Part shown: positions 47,644 to 56,050 of the stretch, piece after piece
Numbering within the stretch: position 1 is the first letter of the stretch
Layout of the letters: every line of letters begins with the position of its first letter
Assembly (NCBI RefSeq): GCF_018531495.1
Contig: NZ_JAHDTI010000017.1
Coordinates: 1 to 64,000 of the forward strand
Length of the DNA stretch: 64,000 nt
Reading direction: 5' to 3'
DNA from: Nonomuraea sediminis
GTDB taxonomy: Bacteria > Actinomycetota > Actinomycetes > Streptosporangiales > Streptosporangiaceae
Position numbers and translations under genes: made by a program
Notes under the pieces: generated by a model
What the model saw: only the letters and a program-made list of their open reading frames with translations
The model's database searches: none
Told to the model about the DNA's origin: nothing

Positions 47644-48393
47644 GTGAACGCACTCATCGGCAAGACCGCGCTCGTCACCGGGGCGAGCAGGGGTATCGGA
47701 CGGGCAGTCGCGCGGCGCCTGGCGCGCGACGGCGCCCGCGTCGCCGTGCACTACGGCGGCAACGAACAGGCGGCGAAGGAGACGGTCGCGGCGATCGAGG
47801 AGGCGGGTGGCGAGGCGTTCACGCTGCGGGCCGAGCTGGGCCACGACGGGGACGCCGAGCGGCTGTGGCAGGAGTTCGACGCCCGATCCGACGGGCTGGA
47901 CATCCTGGTCAACAACGCGGGGATCCTGAGCGACGAGCCCGGCATCGAGCACGTGACCAGGGAGCAGTTCGAGCGGATCTTCGCGGTCAACGCGACCGCT
48001 CCGTTCTTCGTCACCAAGCTCGCGCTGCCCCGGCTGCGTGACGGCGGCCGGATCGTCAACGTCTCCACCATGTTGACCCGCGGCTCGGCGATGCCCCTGT
48101 CCATCAGCTACGCGATGTCCAAGGGCGCGCTCGACGTGCTGACCTCGACGCTGGCCAAGCAACTGGCGCCCCGGGCGATCACGGTCAACACCGTGGCGCC
48201 CGGCGTCATCGACACCGACATGCATCAGGGCAGGCTCGTCGGCGAGGCGCTGGCATGGGTGTCGTCGCTGTCGCCCATGGGGCGGGTGGGGACGCCCGAG
48301 GACGTCGCGGACGTGGTGGCCTTCCTGGCCTCCGACGACAGCCGCTGGGTGACGGGTCACTGGCTGGACGCCTCCGGCGGGACCTTGCTCTGA
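47644..48393 (+). CDS. Short-chain dehydrogenase/reductase
   Basis: A 249-aa classical SDR. The NAD(P)-binding motif TGASRGIGRAVA lies near residue 12, NNAG near 89, the catalytic serine in VSTML, and YAMSK (YxxxK) near 158, followed by the PG motif VAPGVIDTDM. GTG 47644 follows GGGAAGG. A hairpin follows the stop codon. Located immediately divergent from soxR, so probably induced by redox-active compounds; likely a quinone or carbonyl reductase. Confidence 0.9.
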   Translation: MNALIGKTALVTGASRGIGRAVARRLARDGARVAVHYGGNEQAAKETVAAIEEAGGEAFTLRAELGHDGDAERLWQEFDARSDGLDILVNNAGILSDEPGIEHVTREQFERIFAVNATAPFFVTKLALPRLRDGGRIVNVSTMLTRGSAMPLSISYAMSKGALDVLTSTLAKQLAPRAITVNTVAPGVIDTDMHQGRLVGEALAWVSSLSPMGRVGTPEDVADVVAFLASDDSRWVTGHWLDASGGTLL

Positions 48394-48396
48394 GTC

Positions 48397-48415
48397 CACA
48401 TCCTTCAGGGATGTG
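48397..48415. terminator. Hairpin at the SDR end
   Basis: CACATCC (48397-48403) pairs with GGATGTG (48409-48415). It also covers the stop codon of the convergent phosphotransferase gene. Confidence 0.5.
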
Positions 48416-49340
48416 AGCTCAGCGTGGCCAGCGCCTCCGTCAGGCGGCGCGGGGTCGGCAGCGTGTCGAGCGCCTCGTCGATCTCCCGTTCGGCGAACTC
48501 GCGATGCTCGGGATCCTGTACGGCGCGCGTCTGGACCAGCAGGAAGTTCAACCGGCACGCCAGCATCATGGTGAAGTCCGCGAGCGTGACGATCCGCCCC
48601 GGCCCGCCGTCGCGCACGTAGGCCTGGTACATGCGGCGCATGCCGTCCAGGTCGTCCCCGAACCAGTCGAACAGCGCCCGGCCGAGCTCTCTACCGGGTT
48701 CGGCCGGGCCGAGGTTGTCCCAGTCGAGCACCACCAGCGCACCGCCGGGATCGGTCTGCACGTTCTCCGGGTGCAGGTCCCGGTGGCACAGAATCGACCC
48801 GGCGGGATCCGCCGGCGTGACGGCCGCGCACAGCTCTGGCAGCGTGGCGAGCCGCTCCTTCAACCTCGGCGCCCACGCGGCGTCCGACTCGGCCGCCTCC
48901 GCCCATGCGTGCCCCGCCGGGACGCGGTCGTACCACCGGGCGGGCGGCCCGCCCTCGACCTCCCGCCCGAGCGCGGGCGCACACCGATGCATCCGCGCCA
49001 GCAACCCCCCGACGTCCTCCGGCTCGACCGCGGCGGCCCGCAGCTCGACCCAGTCATACAGCCGCACCCACGCCCCACCGGGAATCTCGACCAGATACCG
49101 CCCCTCCCGAGAGGGATGGGCCCCCGGCATCCGCACCCCGGCCGCGGCCGCCCTGCGCGCGAACCCCAGCTCCGCCTCGATCAACGCCGGGGACGGCGGC
49201 TCGAAGAAGATCTCCTTGAGCGCGTACCGCGCCACCCCGGCCTCCACCCGCCAGATCCGCCCCAGCGCCCCGCGCGGCCCTTCGGTCGCCACGACATCGG
49301 AGGGCCAGCCGTAGGCCTCACGCACGAAGTCGAGATCCAT
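48405..49340 (-). CDS. Phosphotransferase of the aminoglycoside phosphotransferase (APH) family
   Basis: A 311-aa kinase-like protein. The catalytic loop reads ILCHRDLHPENV (HxDxxxxN) near 188, and the metal-binding VLDWDNLGPAEPGREL near 210. The N-lobe has ALGRIWRVEAG and ALKEI with the ATP-binding lysine. Substrates of this family range from aminoglycosides to homoserine and choline, so the target is open. ATG 49340 shares TGATG with the response regulator stop (GTG 49343 is possible). It ends a four-gene operon with a two-component system and a small membrane protein. Confidence 0.85.
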   Translation of the reverse strand: MDLDFVREAYGWPSDVVATEGPRGALGRIWRVEAGVARYALKEIFFEPPSPALIEAELGFARRAAAAGVRMPGAHPSREGRYLVEIPGGAWVRLYDWVELRAAAVEPEDVGGLLARMHRCAPALGREVEGGPPARWYDRVPAGHAWAEAAESDAAWAPRLKERLATLPELCAAVTPADPAGSILCHRDLHPENVQTDPGGALVVLDWDNLGPAEPGRELGRALFDWFGDDLDGMRRMYQAYVRDGGPGRIVTLADFTMMLACRLNFLLVQTRAVQDPEHREFAEREIDEALDTLPTPRRLTEALATLSSHP

Positions 49341-49969
49341 CACGGTTTGAGGAGGCCGCGGCTGAAGGCTTCGGCCACGGCGGCGGCGCGGTCCTTGACG
49401 CCGAGTTTGGCGTAGATGTTGAGCAGGTGGGTCTTGACCGTCGCCTCGGTGATGAAGAGTTGGGTCGCCGCCTCGCGGTTGGTGGTGCCCGCGGCGACGA
49501 GTTCGAGGACTTCCAGTTCGCGGTGGCTGAGGGGGCTCGCGATGGGGGTGCGGACCCGGTTCATGAGGCGGGCGGCGACGGCGGGCGACAGGACCGCCTC
49601 GCCGCGGGCCGCGGAGCGTACGGCGCGCAGCAGGTCGGGGCGGGGGGCGTCCTTGAGGAGGTAGCCGGTGGCGCCCGCTTCGATGGCCGGCACGACGTGG
49701 CTGTCGGTGTCGTAGGTGGTCAGGACGAGGACGCGCGCGGGGTTGCCGCGGGCGGCCAGTTCGGTGATGGCGCCGACGCCGTCCATGCCGGGCATGCGCA
49801 GGTCCATGAGGATGACGTCGGGGTGCAGGGTCTCGGCGAGCTGGACGGCCTCGGCGCCGTCGCCGGCCTCGCCGACGACCTCGAACTCCGGGTCGCGGGC
49901 CAGCATGCTGCCGAGCCCGTCACGCACGACGGGATGGTCGTCGACGATGAGCAGCTTGATCCGGGTCAT
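49340..49969 (-). CDS. NarL/FixJ-type response regulator
   Basis: A 209-aa response regulator. The receiver domain has the acidic pair VDD at 9-11, phosphoacceptor D56 in ILMDLRMPG, conserved T and K (LTTYD, YLLKDA). The LuxR-type helix-turn-helix is SHRELEVLELVAAGTTNREA with TEATVKTHLLNIYAKLGV. Its ATG at 49969 shares ATGA with the histidine kinase stop codon. Cognate regulator of the upstream kinase. Confidence 0.94.
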   Translation of the reverse strand: MTRIKLLIVDDHPVVRDGLGSMLARDPEFEVVGEAGDGAEAVQLAETLHPDVILMDLRMPGMDGVGAITELAARGNPARVLVLTTYDTDSHVVPAIEAGATGYLLKDAPRPDLLRAVRSAARGEAVLSPAVAARLMNRVRTPIASPLSHRELEVLELVAAGTTNREAATQLFITEATVKTHLLNIYAKLGVKDRAAAVAEAFSRGLLKP

Positions 49970-51150
49970 AACAGTGCCTCCGCGGGGACGCTGGCCGAGA
50001 TTCCCGTGCCCGCGCCGGGTTCTGACTCGATCTGGAGCGTGCCGGACAGACCCTCGACGCGCTGGCGCATCGCTATGAGACCGAAGCCGGAGGACCCGTC
50101 GGCGGGATCGAATCCCTTGCCGTCGTCGCGCACGTCCAGTGCCACCGAGTCCTCCATGTACGACAGCGTCACCCCGACCCGGCCGGCCTGGGCGTGCTTG
50201 GCCACGTTGGCCAGCGCCTCCTGGGCGGTGCGCAGTAACGCCACCTCGACCTCCGGCGGCATCGGCCGCGGCGTGCCCGTCGTGGTGAGCGCGACCTCCA
50301 GCCCGTGCAGGGCCGACCAGCGGCCGGCGACCCCGGACAGGGCATCGGCCAGGCGGCCGGTCTCCAGCGGCGCGGGCCGCAGCGCGTGCACGGAACGGCG
50401 AGCCTCGGACAGGCTCTCCCTGGCCAGCCCGGTGGCCAGGGAGAGGTGCCGCTGCCAGGCGGCGGGATCGTCGGTGGCCTGCTCGGCCGCCTGCAGCTGG
50501 GCGATGATCCCGATCAGGCCCTGGGCGAGGGTGTCGTGGATCTCGCGCGCCATGCGCTGCCGCTCGTCCAGCACGCCGGCCTCCCTGGCCTGGGACAGCA
50601 GCCGCTCGTGCAGGTCGGCGTTGACGGCCAGGGTCGCCTCGAGTCTGCGGTTGGCCTCGCTGAGCTCCAGCATCGTCCTCTCGCGCTCTTCCTCATGCTT
50701 GGCGCCGCGCTGGAGGAACCAGGCGAACAGACACATCGGGCCCACGTTCGCGGCCAGCACCCCGATGTACGACAGCAGTCCGAACAGCGTGCTCTTGTCC
50801 ACCGCGGTGGCCTGCGCGGTGCCCGCGATCACGGCGACGGCGGCCACGCCGACCAGCTCCCACGGCCAGCGCAGCACGCGGAAGGCATAGATGAACCCGG
50901 CGGGTGTGAGGCACCCGAACCAGGGATCCCTGATCACCAGGACGAGCATGATCCCCAGCAGCGCCCAGAAGAAGACCGGCTTGAGCCGGGCCAGGAGCAT
51001 CGACACCGCTGCCAGGCCGCACAGGAGCAGGTCGAGCAGCAGGGACGCCCCGTCCGCCCACTTCGTGATCATGGTGTAAGCGACCAGGACCGCCAGTAGC
51101 ACATAGGGCCCGATAGCGAACACCGGATGCCACTGCCGCTCCATGTCCAT
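49966..51150 (-). CDS. Sensor histidine kinase (HisKA_3 type)
   Basis: A 394-aa membrane kinase. The first 170 residues hold five or six hydrophobic helices with little extracytoplasmic loop, so it senses something in or at the membrane. A short coiled coil (EEERERTMLELSEANRRLE) leads to the HisKA_3 domain, RMAREIHDTLAQGL with phosphoacceptor histidine near 212, and an HATPase domain with ALANVAKHAQA and DVRDDGKGFD. ATG 51150 overlaps the stop of the small membrane protein (TGATG). Confidence 0.93.
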   Translation of the reverse strand: MDMERQWHPVFAIGPYVLLAVLVAYTMITKWADGASLLLDLLLCGLAAVSMLLARLKPVFFWALLGIMLVLVIRDPWFGCLTPAGFIYAFRVLRWPWELVGVAAVAVIAGTAQATAVDKSTLFGLLSYIGVLAANVGPMCLFAWFLQRGAKHEEERERTMLELSEANRRLEATLAVNADLHERLLSQAREAGVLDERQRMAREIHDTLAQGLIGIIAQLQAAEQATDDPAAWQRHLSLATGLARESLSEARRSVHALRPAPLETGRLADALSGVAGRWSALHGLEVALTTTGTPRPMPPEVEVALLRTAQEALANVAKHAQAGRVGVTLSYMEDSVALDVRDDGKGFDPADGSSGFGLIAMRQRVEGLSGTLQIESEPGAGTGISASVPAEALL

Positions 51151-51524
51151 CAATGTATCTGGCTGAACTCGGCTCGCAGCTGCCTGCCGTTCACCAGAAT
51201 GACGACGCCAAGCAGCGCGAGGCCGCACACGCCCTGCTCGATGCGCAGCCAGAGGGGGAACAGGCCAGGAAGCCAGATGATGACGGCGATGGCGACCAGC
51301 ATGGCGGCCGAGACGATCCGCAGCCGGAGGAAGCCGCGCTGCGAGCCGCTGGCGGCCTGGCGGGTGAACAGCAGGGTCAGCAGGGAGCTGAGGACGACGA
51401 TGGTCGCCCGCACCCACGCGGCGTCGGTCACGATCGTGTGGTTGTTGCGCAGCAGGACGATCGCGGCCAGGGTGAGGACGCTGAGCGCTACGTAGGCGCC
51501 GACGAGGAGCTTCACGGTTCGCAT
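51150..51524 (-). CDS. Small four-helix membrane protein, first gene of the kinase operon
   Basis: A 124-aa protein from ATG 51524 (GAGG 8 nt upstream). Four hydrophobic helices (about 3-25, 35-53, 70-90 and 92-112) with short loops rich in arginine. Its stop codon shares bases with the start of the histidine kinase, so the two are translationally coupled and probably interact in the membrane. No family is recognised. Confidence 0.7.
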   Translation of the reverse strand: MRTVKLLVGAYVALSVLTLAAIVLLRNNHTIVTDAAWVRATIVVLSSLLTLLFTRQAASGSQRGFLRLRIVSAAMLVAIAVIIWLPGLFPLWLRIEQGVCGLALLGVVILVNGRQLRAEFSQIH

Positions 51525-51612
51525 GAAGGAAGCCTCGCAACCGGGGCCCCACCTGCACATCGCCCGATCGCAGGGACCGGAGGATGAGACGAAGATCCAC
51601 CGATCGGTTGAT

Positions 51613-53484
51613 TTACTCCGGCCGGTTGATGGTCTTGTGGCCCACTTGGAAGGGCGAGTGCACGCCCTCGTAGGCCAGATGCATGACCATCCCCTGGAAG
51701 GCGTGCTTCAGATTGTGGCAGTGGTCCATCCACACGCCGGGGTTGTCGGCGCGGAAGGCGACCGTGTAGGTCTGCCCGGGCAGAATCTCCAGCGAATCGG
51801 TCCACCACGATCGTACCGGCACGCCGTTGCGCGACAGCACCAGGGCATGGTGGCCGTGCAGGTGCATCGGGTGGTCGTTGTGGCCGCGGTTGACGAAGGT
51901 GGTCTCGACGGCGTCGCCCTGCCTGACCATCAGCATGGGCGTGTCGGGGAAGAGCAGGTTGTTGATCGTGGAGGGGAAGCTCAGCGACCCGTCGTAGAAG
52001 GCGGGCCCGTCGTCGAGGATCAGCTTGAAGCGCCGGTCGAAGGACTTGAACGGGCTGGGCACACCCGCGCCGTAACCGGCAGGATCGAAGTCGGGCAGGT
52101 CGGAACGCACCGCGGGCGCCGGCCCGTCGCCGAGCAGCAGGCCGCCGCCGGGGTCGGCCAGGTCGGTCAGCCGGACGGGATGATCGGGCATGGTGAACGT
52201 CAGGTCGTAGCGCCCGCCGACGCCCATCGGCAGCCGCACGTCCGTCAGCGGCGTGGGCCCGACGAGATCGGCGCCGTCGATGGCGGCGACCGTGAAGGGC
52301 GTGCCGGTGAGCACGAAGGTGCGGGGGTCCTTGTCGGCGGCGCCCCAGACGGTGTTGTCGCTGGTGTTGATCAGCCGCAGCCGCACCGGCGTGCCCGGCG
52401 CGACCGCCACCCGCCGCAGCGTGTCCGACGCGCCGAAGGCGGTCCTGACGCCCTGGGGCGTGGTCCACTCGTGGGCCATGACCGGGATGTCCAGCCCCTT
52501 GGCCTCCGGCGGCAGCACGGTCAGCGGCCCGAACAGTCCCCGGTCGACGGCCAGGTAGGAGTCCTGGTGGGTGTGGTACCAGAAGCTGCCCGCCTGCGTG
52601 GCGCGGAAGCGGTAGACGTAGGTACCGCCCGGCCGTACCGCGTCCTGGGTGACGCCCGCGACGCCGTCCTCGGCGTTGGGCACGTCCAGGCCGTGCCAGT
52701 GCACGGTCACCCCCTCGGACTTCAACTGGTTGACGAGCGTGACCTGCACCAGGTCGCCCTGGTGGACGCGGAGCTCGGGCCCCGGCACCTGCCCGTTGAA
52801 GGTCCACGCGTCCACCGTCGCGCCCGAGCTCAGCGTGATCCACTTCTCCTGCGCCACCAGCGTGAACGCCGCGTCGGGCCGCTCGCTCGGCCCGGTCAGG
52901 TCGGTCACGTTCCGCATCGCGTGCTCGTGCCCCATGCCCACCGGCCCGCCGCCCCAGTCGAGGTCGGTCATCGAGGCCATGTCCACCCGGTCGGGCAGCA
53001 CGCTGGCGCGCTGCAGGTAGAAGACCGCCCCGCCGAGCACCACGACCACCACCGCCAGCACCGGCAGCGCCCTGATCCTGCCCTGCCGCCACCACAGCAG
53101 CCCCGTCGCGCCGAGCAGGATCGCCCACAACACGATCACGTTCACCGTGTACGGCGGAGCGGGCCGATCCACGAAGACCACGTAGAAGTCGAGCAACGCA
53201 CCCACCGCGGCAGCATGAATGGGCCAGCGTGGCTCCAACCGGGGCAGGCTCACCACGACCACCGCGACCGCGGGAGCCAGCATCAGCGGCAGCGCGAGCA
53301 CGACCCGGTTGGACACGTAGTCCCACCCCGTCGGCCAGGTCAACCCGACGAGCACCACCTGGACCACCACCGCCACCAGCCCCAGCCCGACCAGGACCCG
53401 GCCCGGCCGGCGGGCGGCCAGCCCCCACAGCAGCGCCAGCACGGCGCCGAGCACCTCGGTGAAGTTCGTCGCGATCTCCCACAT
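51613..53484 (-). CDS. Membrane-anchored multicopper oxidase
   Basis: A 623-aa protein. Residues 1-165 form about six transmembrane helices, then a soluble cupredoxin region. Copper-binding motifs are all present: HWHGLD near 260, FWYHTHQDSY near 300, HPMHLHGH near 545 and DHCHNLKHAFQGM near 598 (type 1 copper Cys-His-His plus Met; type 2/3 histidines). This is a laccase-like oxidase held at the outer face of the membrane, unlike the usual secreted enzymes. Possible roles are copper detoxification or oxidation of phenolics. It lies directly downstream of a two-component system on the same strand. Confidence 0.9.
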   Translation of the reverse strand: MWEIATNFTEVLGAVLALLWGLAARRPGRVLVGLGLVAVVVQVVLVGLTWPTGWDYVSNRVVLALPLMLAPAVAVVVVSLPRLEPRWPIHAAAVGALLDFYVVFVDRPAPPYTVNVIVLWAILLGATGLLWWRQGRIRALPVLAVVVVVLGGAVFYLQRASVLPDRVDMASMTDLDWGGGPVGMGHEHAMRNVTDLTGPSERPDAAFTLVAQEKWITLSSGATVDAWTFNGQVPGPELRVHQGDLVQVTLVNQLKSEGVTVHWHGLDVPNAEDGVAGVTQDAVRPGGTYVYRFRATQAGSFWYHTHQDSYLAVDRGLFGPLTVLPPEAKGLDIPVMAHEWTTPQGVRTAFGASDTLRRVAVAPGTPVRLRLINTSDNTVWGAADKDPRTFVLTGTPFTVAAIDGADLVGPTPLTDVRLPMGVGGRYDLTFTMPDHPVRLTDLADPGGGLLLGDGPAPAVRSDLPDFDPAGYGAGVPSPFKSFDRRFKLILDDGPAFYDGSLSFPSTINNLLFPDTPMLMVRQGDAVETTFVNRGHNDHPMHLHGHHALVLSRNGVPVRSWWTDSLEILPGQTYTVAFRADNPGVWMDHCHNLKHAFQGMVMHLAYEGVHSPFQVGHKTINRPE

Positions 53485-53559
53485 GGCCCGGACATTACGA
53501 ACCAGACCAGGGGTCGCGAATCCGTCCGGCGACGACGGCCTGCTACGTAAATCCCGGTA

Positions 53560-54201
53560 TCAGACCAGCCCCATCTCGTAGGCGATGACGACCAGCTGCG
53601 CCCGGTCACGCGCGTCGAGCTTGATCATCGCGCGGCTGACGTGCGTGCGGGCCGTGGCCGGGCTCATGTACAGCTCGCGGGCGATCTCCTCGTTGCTCAG
53701 CCCCCTGGCCACCTGCGCCATCACCTCCCGCTCCCGCTCGGTCAGCCGGGCCAGCCGCTCGGGGTCGGCCCGCCTGCGGGCGTCACGCCTGACGAACTCG
53801 GCGATCAGGCGGGCGGTGATGCGCGGCGCGAGCAGCGCCTCTCCCCCGGCCACGACCCTGATCGCCTGCCGCAGGTCCTCCGGCTCGACGTCCTTGGTCA
53901 GAAAGCCGCTCGCGCCCGCGCGCAGCGCCTCGAAGACGTACTCGTCCAGGTCGAACGTGGTGAGCACGACGACCCTGGCGCCCATGGCGGTGACCAGGCG
54001 GGTGGCCTCCAGGCCGTCCATGCCCGGCATCCTGATGTCCATCAGCACCACGTCCGGCGCGAACTGCCTGACCAGGGCCACGGCCTGCGCGCCGTCGGCG
54101 GCCTCCCCCACCACCTCGATATCGCCGGTGGCGTCGAGCAGGCCGCGGAACCCGGCCCGCACCAGGCGCTGGTCGTCGGCCAGCAGCACCCTGACCGTCA
54201 T
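53560..54201 (-). CDS. NarL/FixJ-type response regulator
   Basis: A 213-aa regulator. Receiver: ADD at 8-10, phosphoacceptor D55 in VVLMDIRMPG, LTTFD and FLTKDV. LuxR-type DNA-binding helix-turn-helix: LTEREREVMAQVARGLSNEEIA and SPATARTHVSRAMIKLDA. The ATG at 54201 shares ATGA with the kinase stop. With the kinase it forms a two-component system next to the multicopper oxidase gene, which is a plausible target. Confidence 0.94.
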   Translation of the reverse strand: MTVRVLLADDQRLVRAGFRGLLDATGDIEVVGEAADGAQAVALVRQFAPDVVLMDIRMPGMDGLEATRLVTAMGARVVVLTTFDLDEYVFEALRAGASGFLTKDVEPEDLRQAIRVVAGGEALLAPRITARLIAEFVRRDARRRADPERLARLTEREREVMAQVARGLSNEEIARELYMSPATARTHVSRAMIKLDARDRAQLVVIAYEMGLV

Positions 54202-55250
54202 GGTTCACCCTCCCGGACGGGCAGCCTGGCGCGCACCAGGAACCCGCCGCCCGGCGCGGGTCCCGCGGTCAGCTCGCCGCCGAGCGCCGCCGCTCTCTCG
54301 GTCATCCCGGCGATGCCGTTGCCCGGGACCGCCGCGCCGCCGCGCCCGTCGTCGGTCACGTCGATCAGCAGGTGTCCCGGCTCGCGGCGGATCTCGACCG
54401 ACACCGTGCTCGCGCGGGCGTGCCTGATCACGTTGGTCAGCGACTCCTGCACGATCCGGTAGGCCCCCACGGGCAGCGGGCCGTCGGGGACCGCCGACTC
54501 CACGCGCAGGCCCGCCTTCTCCGCCGCCTCCAGCAGGCCGCCGATCGGGCGCTGCTCGCCGTTCCTGATCATGTCGATCACGCAGCGCAGCTCGGTCAGG
54601 GCGTGCTTGCCCGCCGTGCGGATCTCCCGCAGCGCCTCGTGCGCGCGGTCGGGGCTGCGGTCCATGACGTCGTCGGCGAGCGCGGCCTGGACCGTGATGG
54701 CCGAGATCGACTGGCCCACGGTGTCGTGCACGTCGCGGGCGATGCGCAGCCGCTCCTCGGCCAGGCGGCGGGCGGTCTCCCTGACCAGGCGCAGCCTGCG
54801 GTTCCTGACCGTGTCGCCGAGCAGCACCAGCGCCACCAGGGCCAGGGCCCGCTCGGCCACGAACGTCAGCAGCGGCAGCGGCGGCTCGTGCCGGTTGACC
54901 ATCGGCACGTACACGTCGGCGGCGACGAAGAAGGCGATCACCGGGATCGTCCAGCGCACCCGCCCCGCCTCGGCCGCGCTGTAGAGCGCCCCCGCCAGCG
55001 GCAGCACCGGCGCGATGCCCACGTATCCCACGCTGTAGTACACGAGCAGCGCCACCGTGGTGGCCACCAGCACACTCAGCGGCCACCGCCGCCGGACCAG
55101 CAGCAGCCCGCCCATGAGCAAGGCCAGCCCGTAGGCGTACACGTCGCTCGGCCGGGAGCCGGGCTCCACCCCCGAGGCGATCGCAGCCGACACCAGGGCG
55201 GCCGTCCCACCCGCCATGGCGACGTCAGCGACTATCGCGGGGACCCTCAT
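54198..55250 (-). CDS. Sensor histidine kinase (HisKA_3 type)
   Basis: A 350-aa membrane kinase. Four or five hydrophobic helices occupy residues 1-130, followed by HisKA_3 with RIARDVHDTVGQSISA (phosphoacceptor histidine near 172) and an HATPase domain with SLTNVIRHARA and DVTDDGRGGAA. The short extracytoplasmic loops suggest membrane or cell-envelope sensing. Operon with the following response regulator. Confidence 0.92.
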   Translation of the reverse strand: MRVPAIVADVAMAGGTAALVSAAIASGVEPGSRPSDVYAYGLALLMGGLLLVRRRWPLSVLVATTVALLVYYSVGYVGIAPVLPLAGALYSAAEAGRVRWTIPVIAFFVAADVYVPMVNRHEPPLPLLTFVAERALALVALVLLGDTVRNRRLRLVRETARRLAEERLRIARDVHDTVGQSISAITVQAALADDVMDRSPDRAHEALREIRTAGKHALTELRCVIDMIRNGEQRPIGGLLEAAEKAGLRVESAVPDGPLPVGAYRIVQESLTNVIRHARASTVSVEIRREPGHLLIDVTDDGRGGAAVPGNGIAGMTERAAALGGELTAGPAPGGGFLVRARLPVREGEP

Positions 55251-55268
55251 GACGGGTCCACCGTAGCG

Positions 55269-55997
55269 TCAGACCACCGGCCTGTAATGGGTCGTGATGC
55301 GGTTGTCGTCGTCCAGGACGTGGAAGGCGAGGGCGGGGGGCAGGTCCAGGTGGATCAGGGCGTCGGTGCCCTCCCACGGCAGCGTGGTGGTCGAGACGAC
55401 TCCGGGCGCGACGAGCAGGGGTTTCCCGGCGAACGTGGTGGCCGCGGGCGTGTGGGCGTGCCCGGCCAGGAACGCGACCAGGTTCGGGTGGCGGGCGGCC
55501 AGGTCGGCCAGGCGCTGCTCGCCGTACTGGCGGATGCCGTCGACGTACGGCGAGCACAGCGTGGCCGGCGGGTGGTGGAAACCGACCAGGACCGGGGCCG
55601 GGTCGTCGAGCACGTCGTCGAGCCAGGCGATGGTCTCGTCGTCGAGCTCGCCCTGGTCCTTGCCGGGGATCGAGGAGTCGCACAGCGCGAGGGTGAACCC
55701 CGGGGCCCGGTGCACCTGGTTGATCGGGCCCGCCGCCGGTGGCTGCCCGAGGAGGTGCTCGCGGAAGGCGGCGCGCTCGTCGTGGTTGCCCGGGCAGATC
55801 AGGGTCGGGTGGCGGGAGGCGAGCAGGCCGCGGGCCTGCTCGTACTCGGCGGGCAGGCCGTGGTCGGCGATGTCGCCGGTGACCAGCACGAGGTCCAGGT
55901 CGTACGGCAGGCCGTCGAGGTAGTCCATGACGGCCTTGGTGCGTTCGGTGGCCCGGTCCGTCAGGTCGAGGTGGGTGTCGCTGAGGTGCGCTATCAC
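55269..55997 (-). CDS. Metallophosphoesterase (cAMP phosphodiesterase CpdA-like)
   Basis: A 242-aa calcineurin-type phosphoesterase. The five metal-binding blocks are HLSDTHLD, VTGDIADHG, CPGNHDER, FHHPP and LAGHAHTPA. This subgroup resembles Icc/CpdA cyclic nucleotide phosphodiesterases, though other phosphoesters are possible. GTG 55997 has AGG 7 nt upstream; upstream in-frame starts are weaker. Divergent from the MocR gene with a 53-bp gap that must hold both promoters. Confidence 0.88.
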   Translation of the reverse strand: MIAHLSDTHLDLTDRATERTKAVMDYLDGLPYDLDLVLVTGDIADHGLPAEYEQARGLLASRHPTLICPGNHDERAAFREHLLGQPPAAGPINQVHRAPGFTLALCDSSIPGKDQGELDDETIAWLDDVLDDPAPVLVGFHHPPATLCSPYVDGIRQYGEQRLADLAARHPNLVAFLAGHAHTPAATTFAGKPLLVAPGVVSTTTLPWEGTDALIHLDLPPALAFHVLDDDNRITTHYRPVV

Positions 55998-56050
55998 GAT
56001 CACACCTGCCAATGTAGGCGTGGACCGGACCAAGGGTAAGGTCCGGTTCC

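Noticed and set aside
51523-53550. 675-aa plus-strand frame opposite the multicopper oxidase
   Set aside because: His/Arg/Gly-rich mirror frame; copper motifs are on the other strand.
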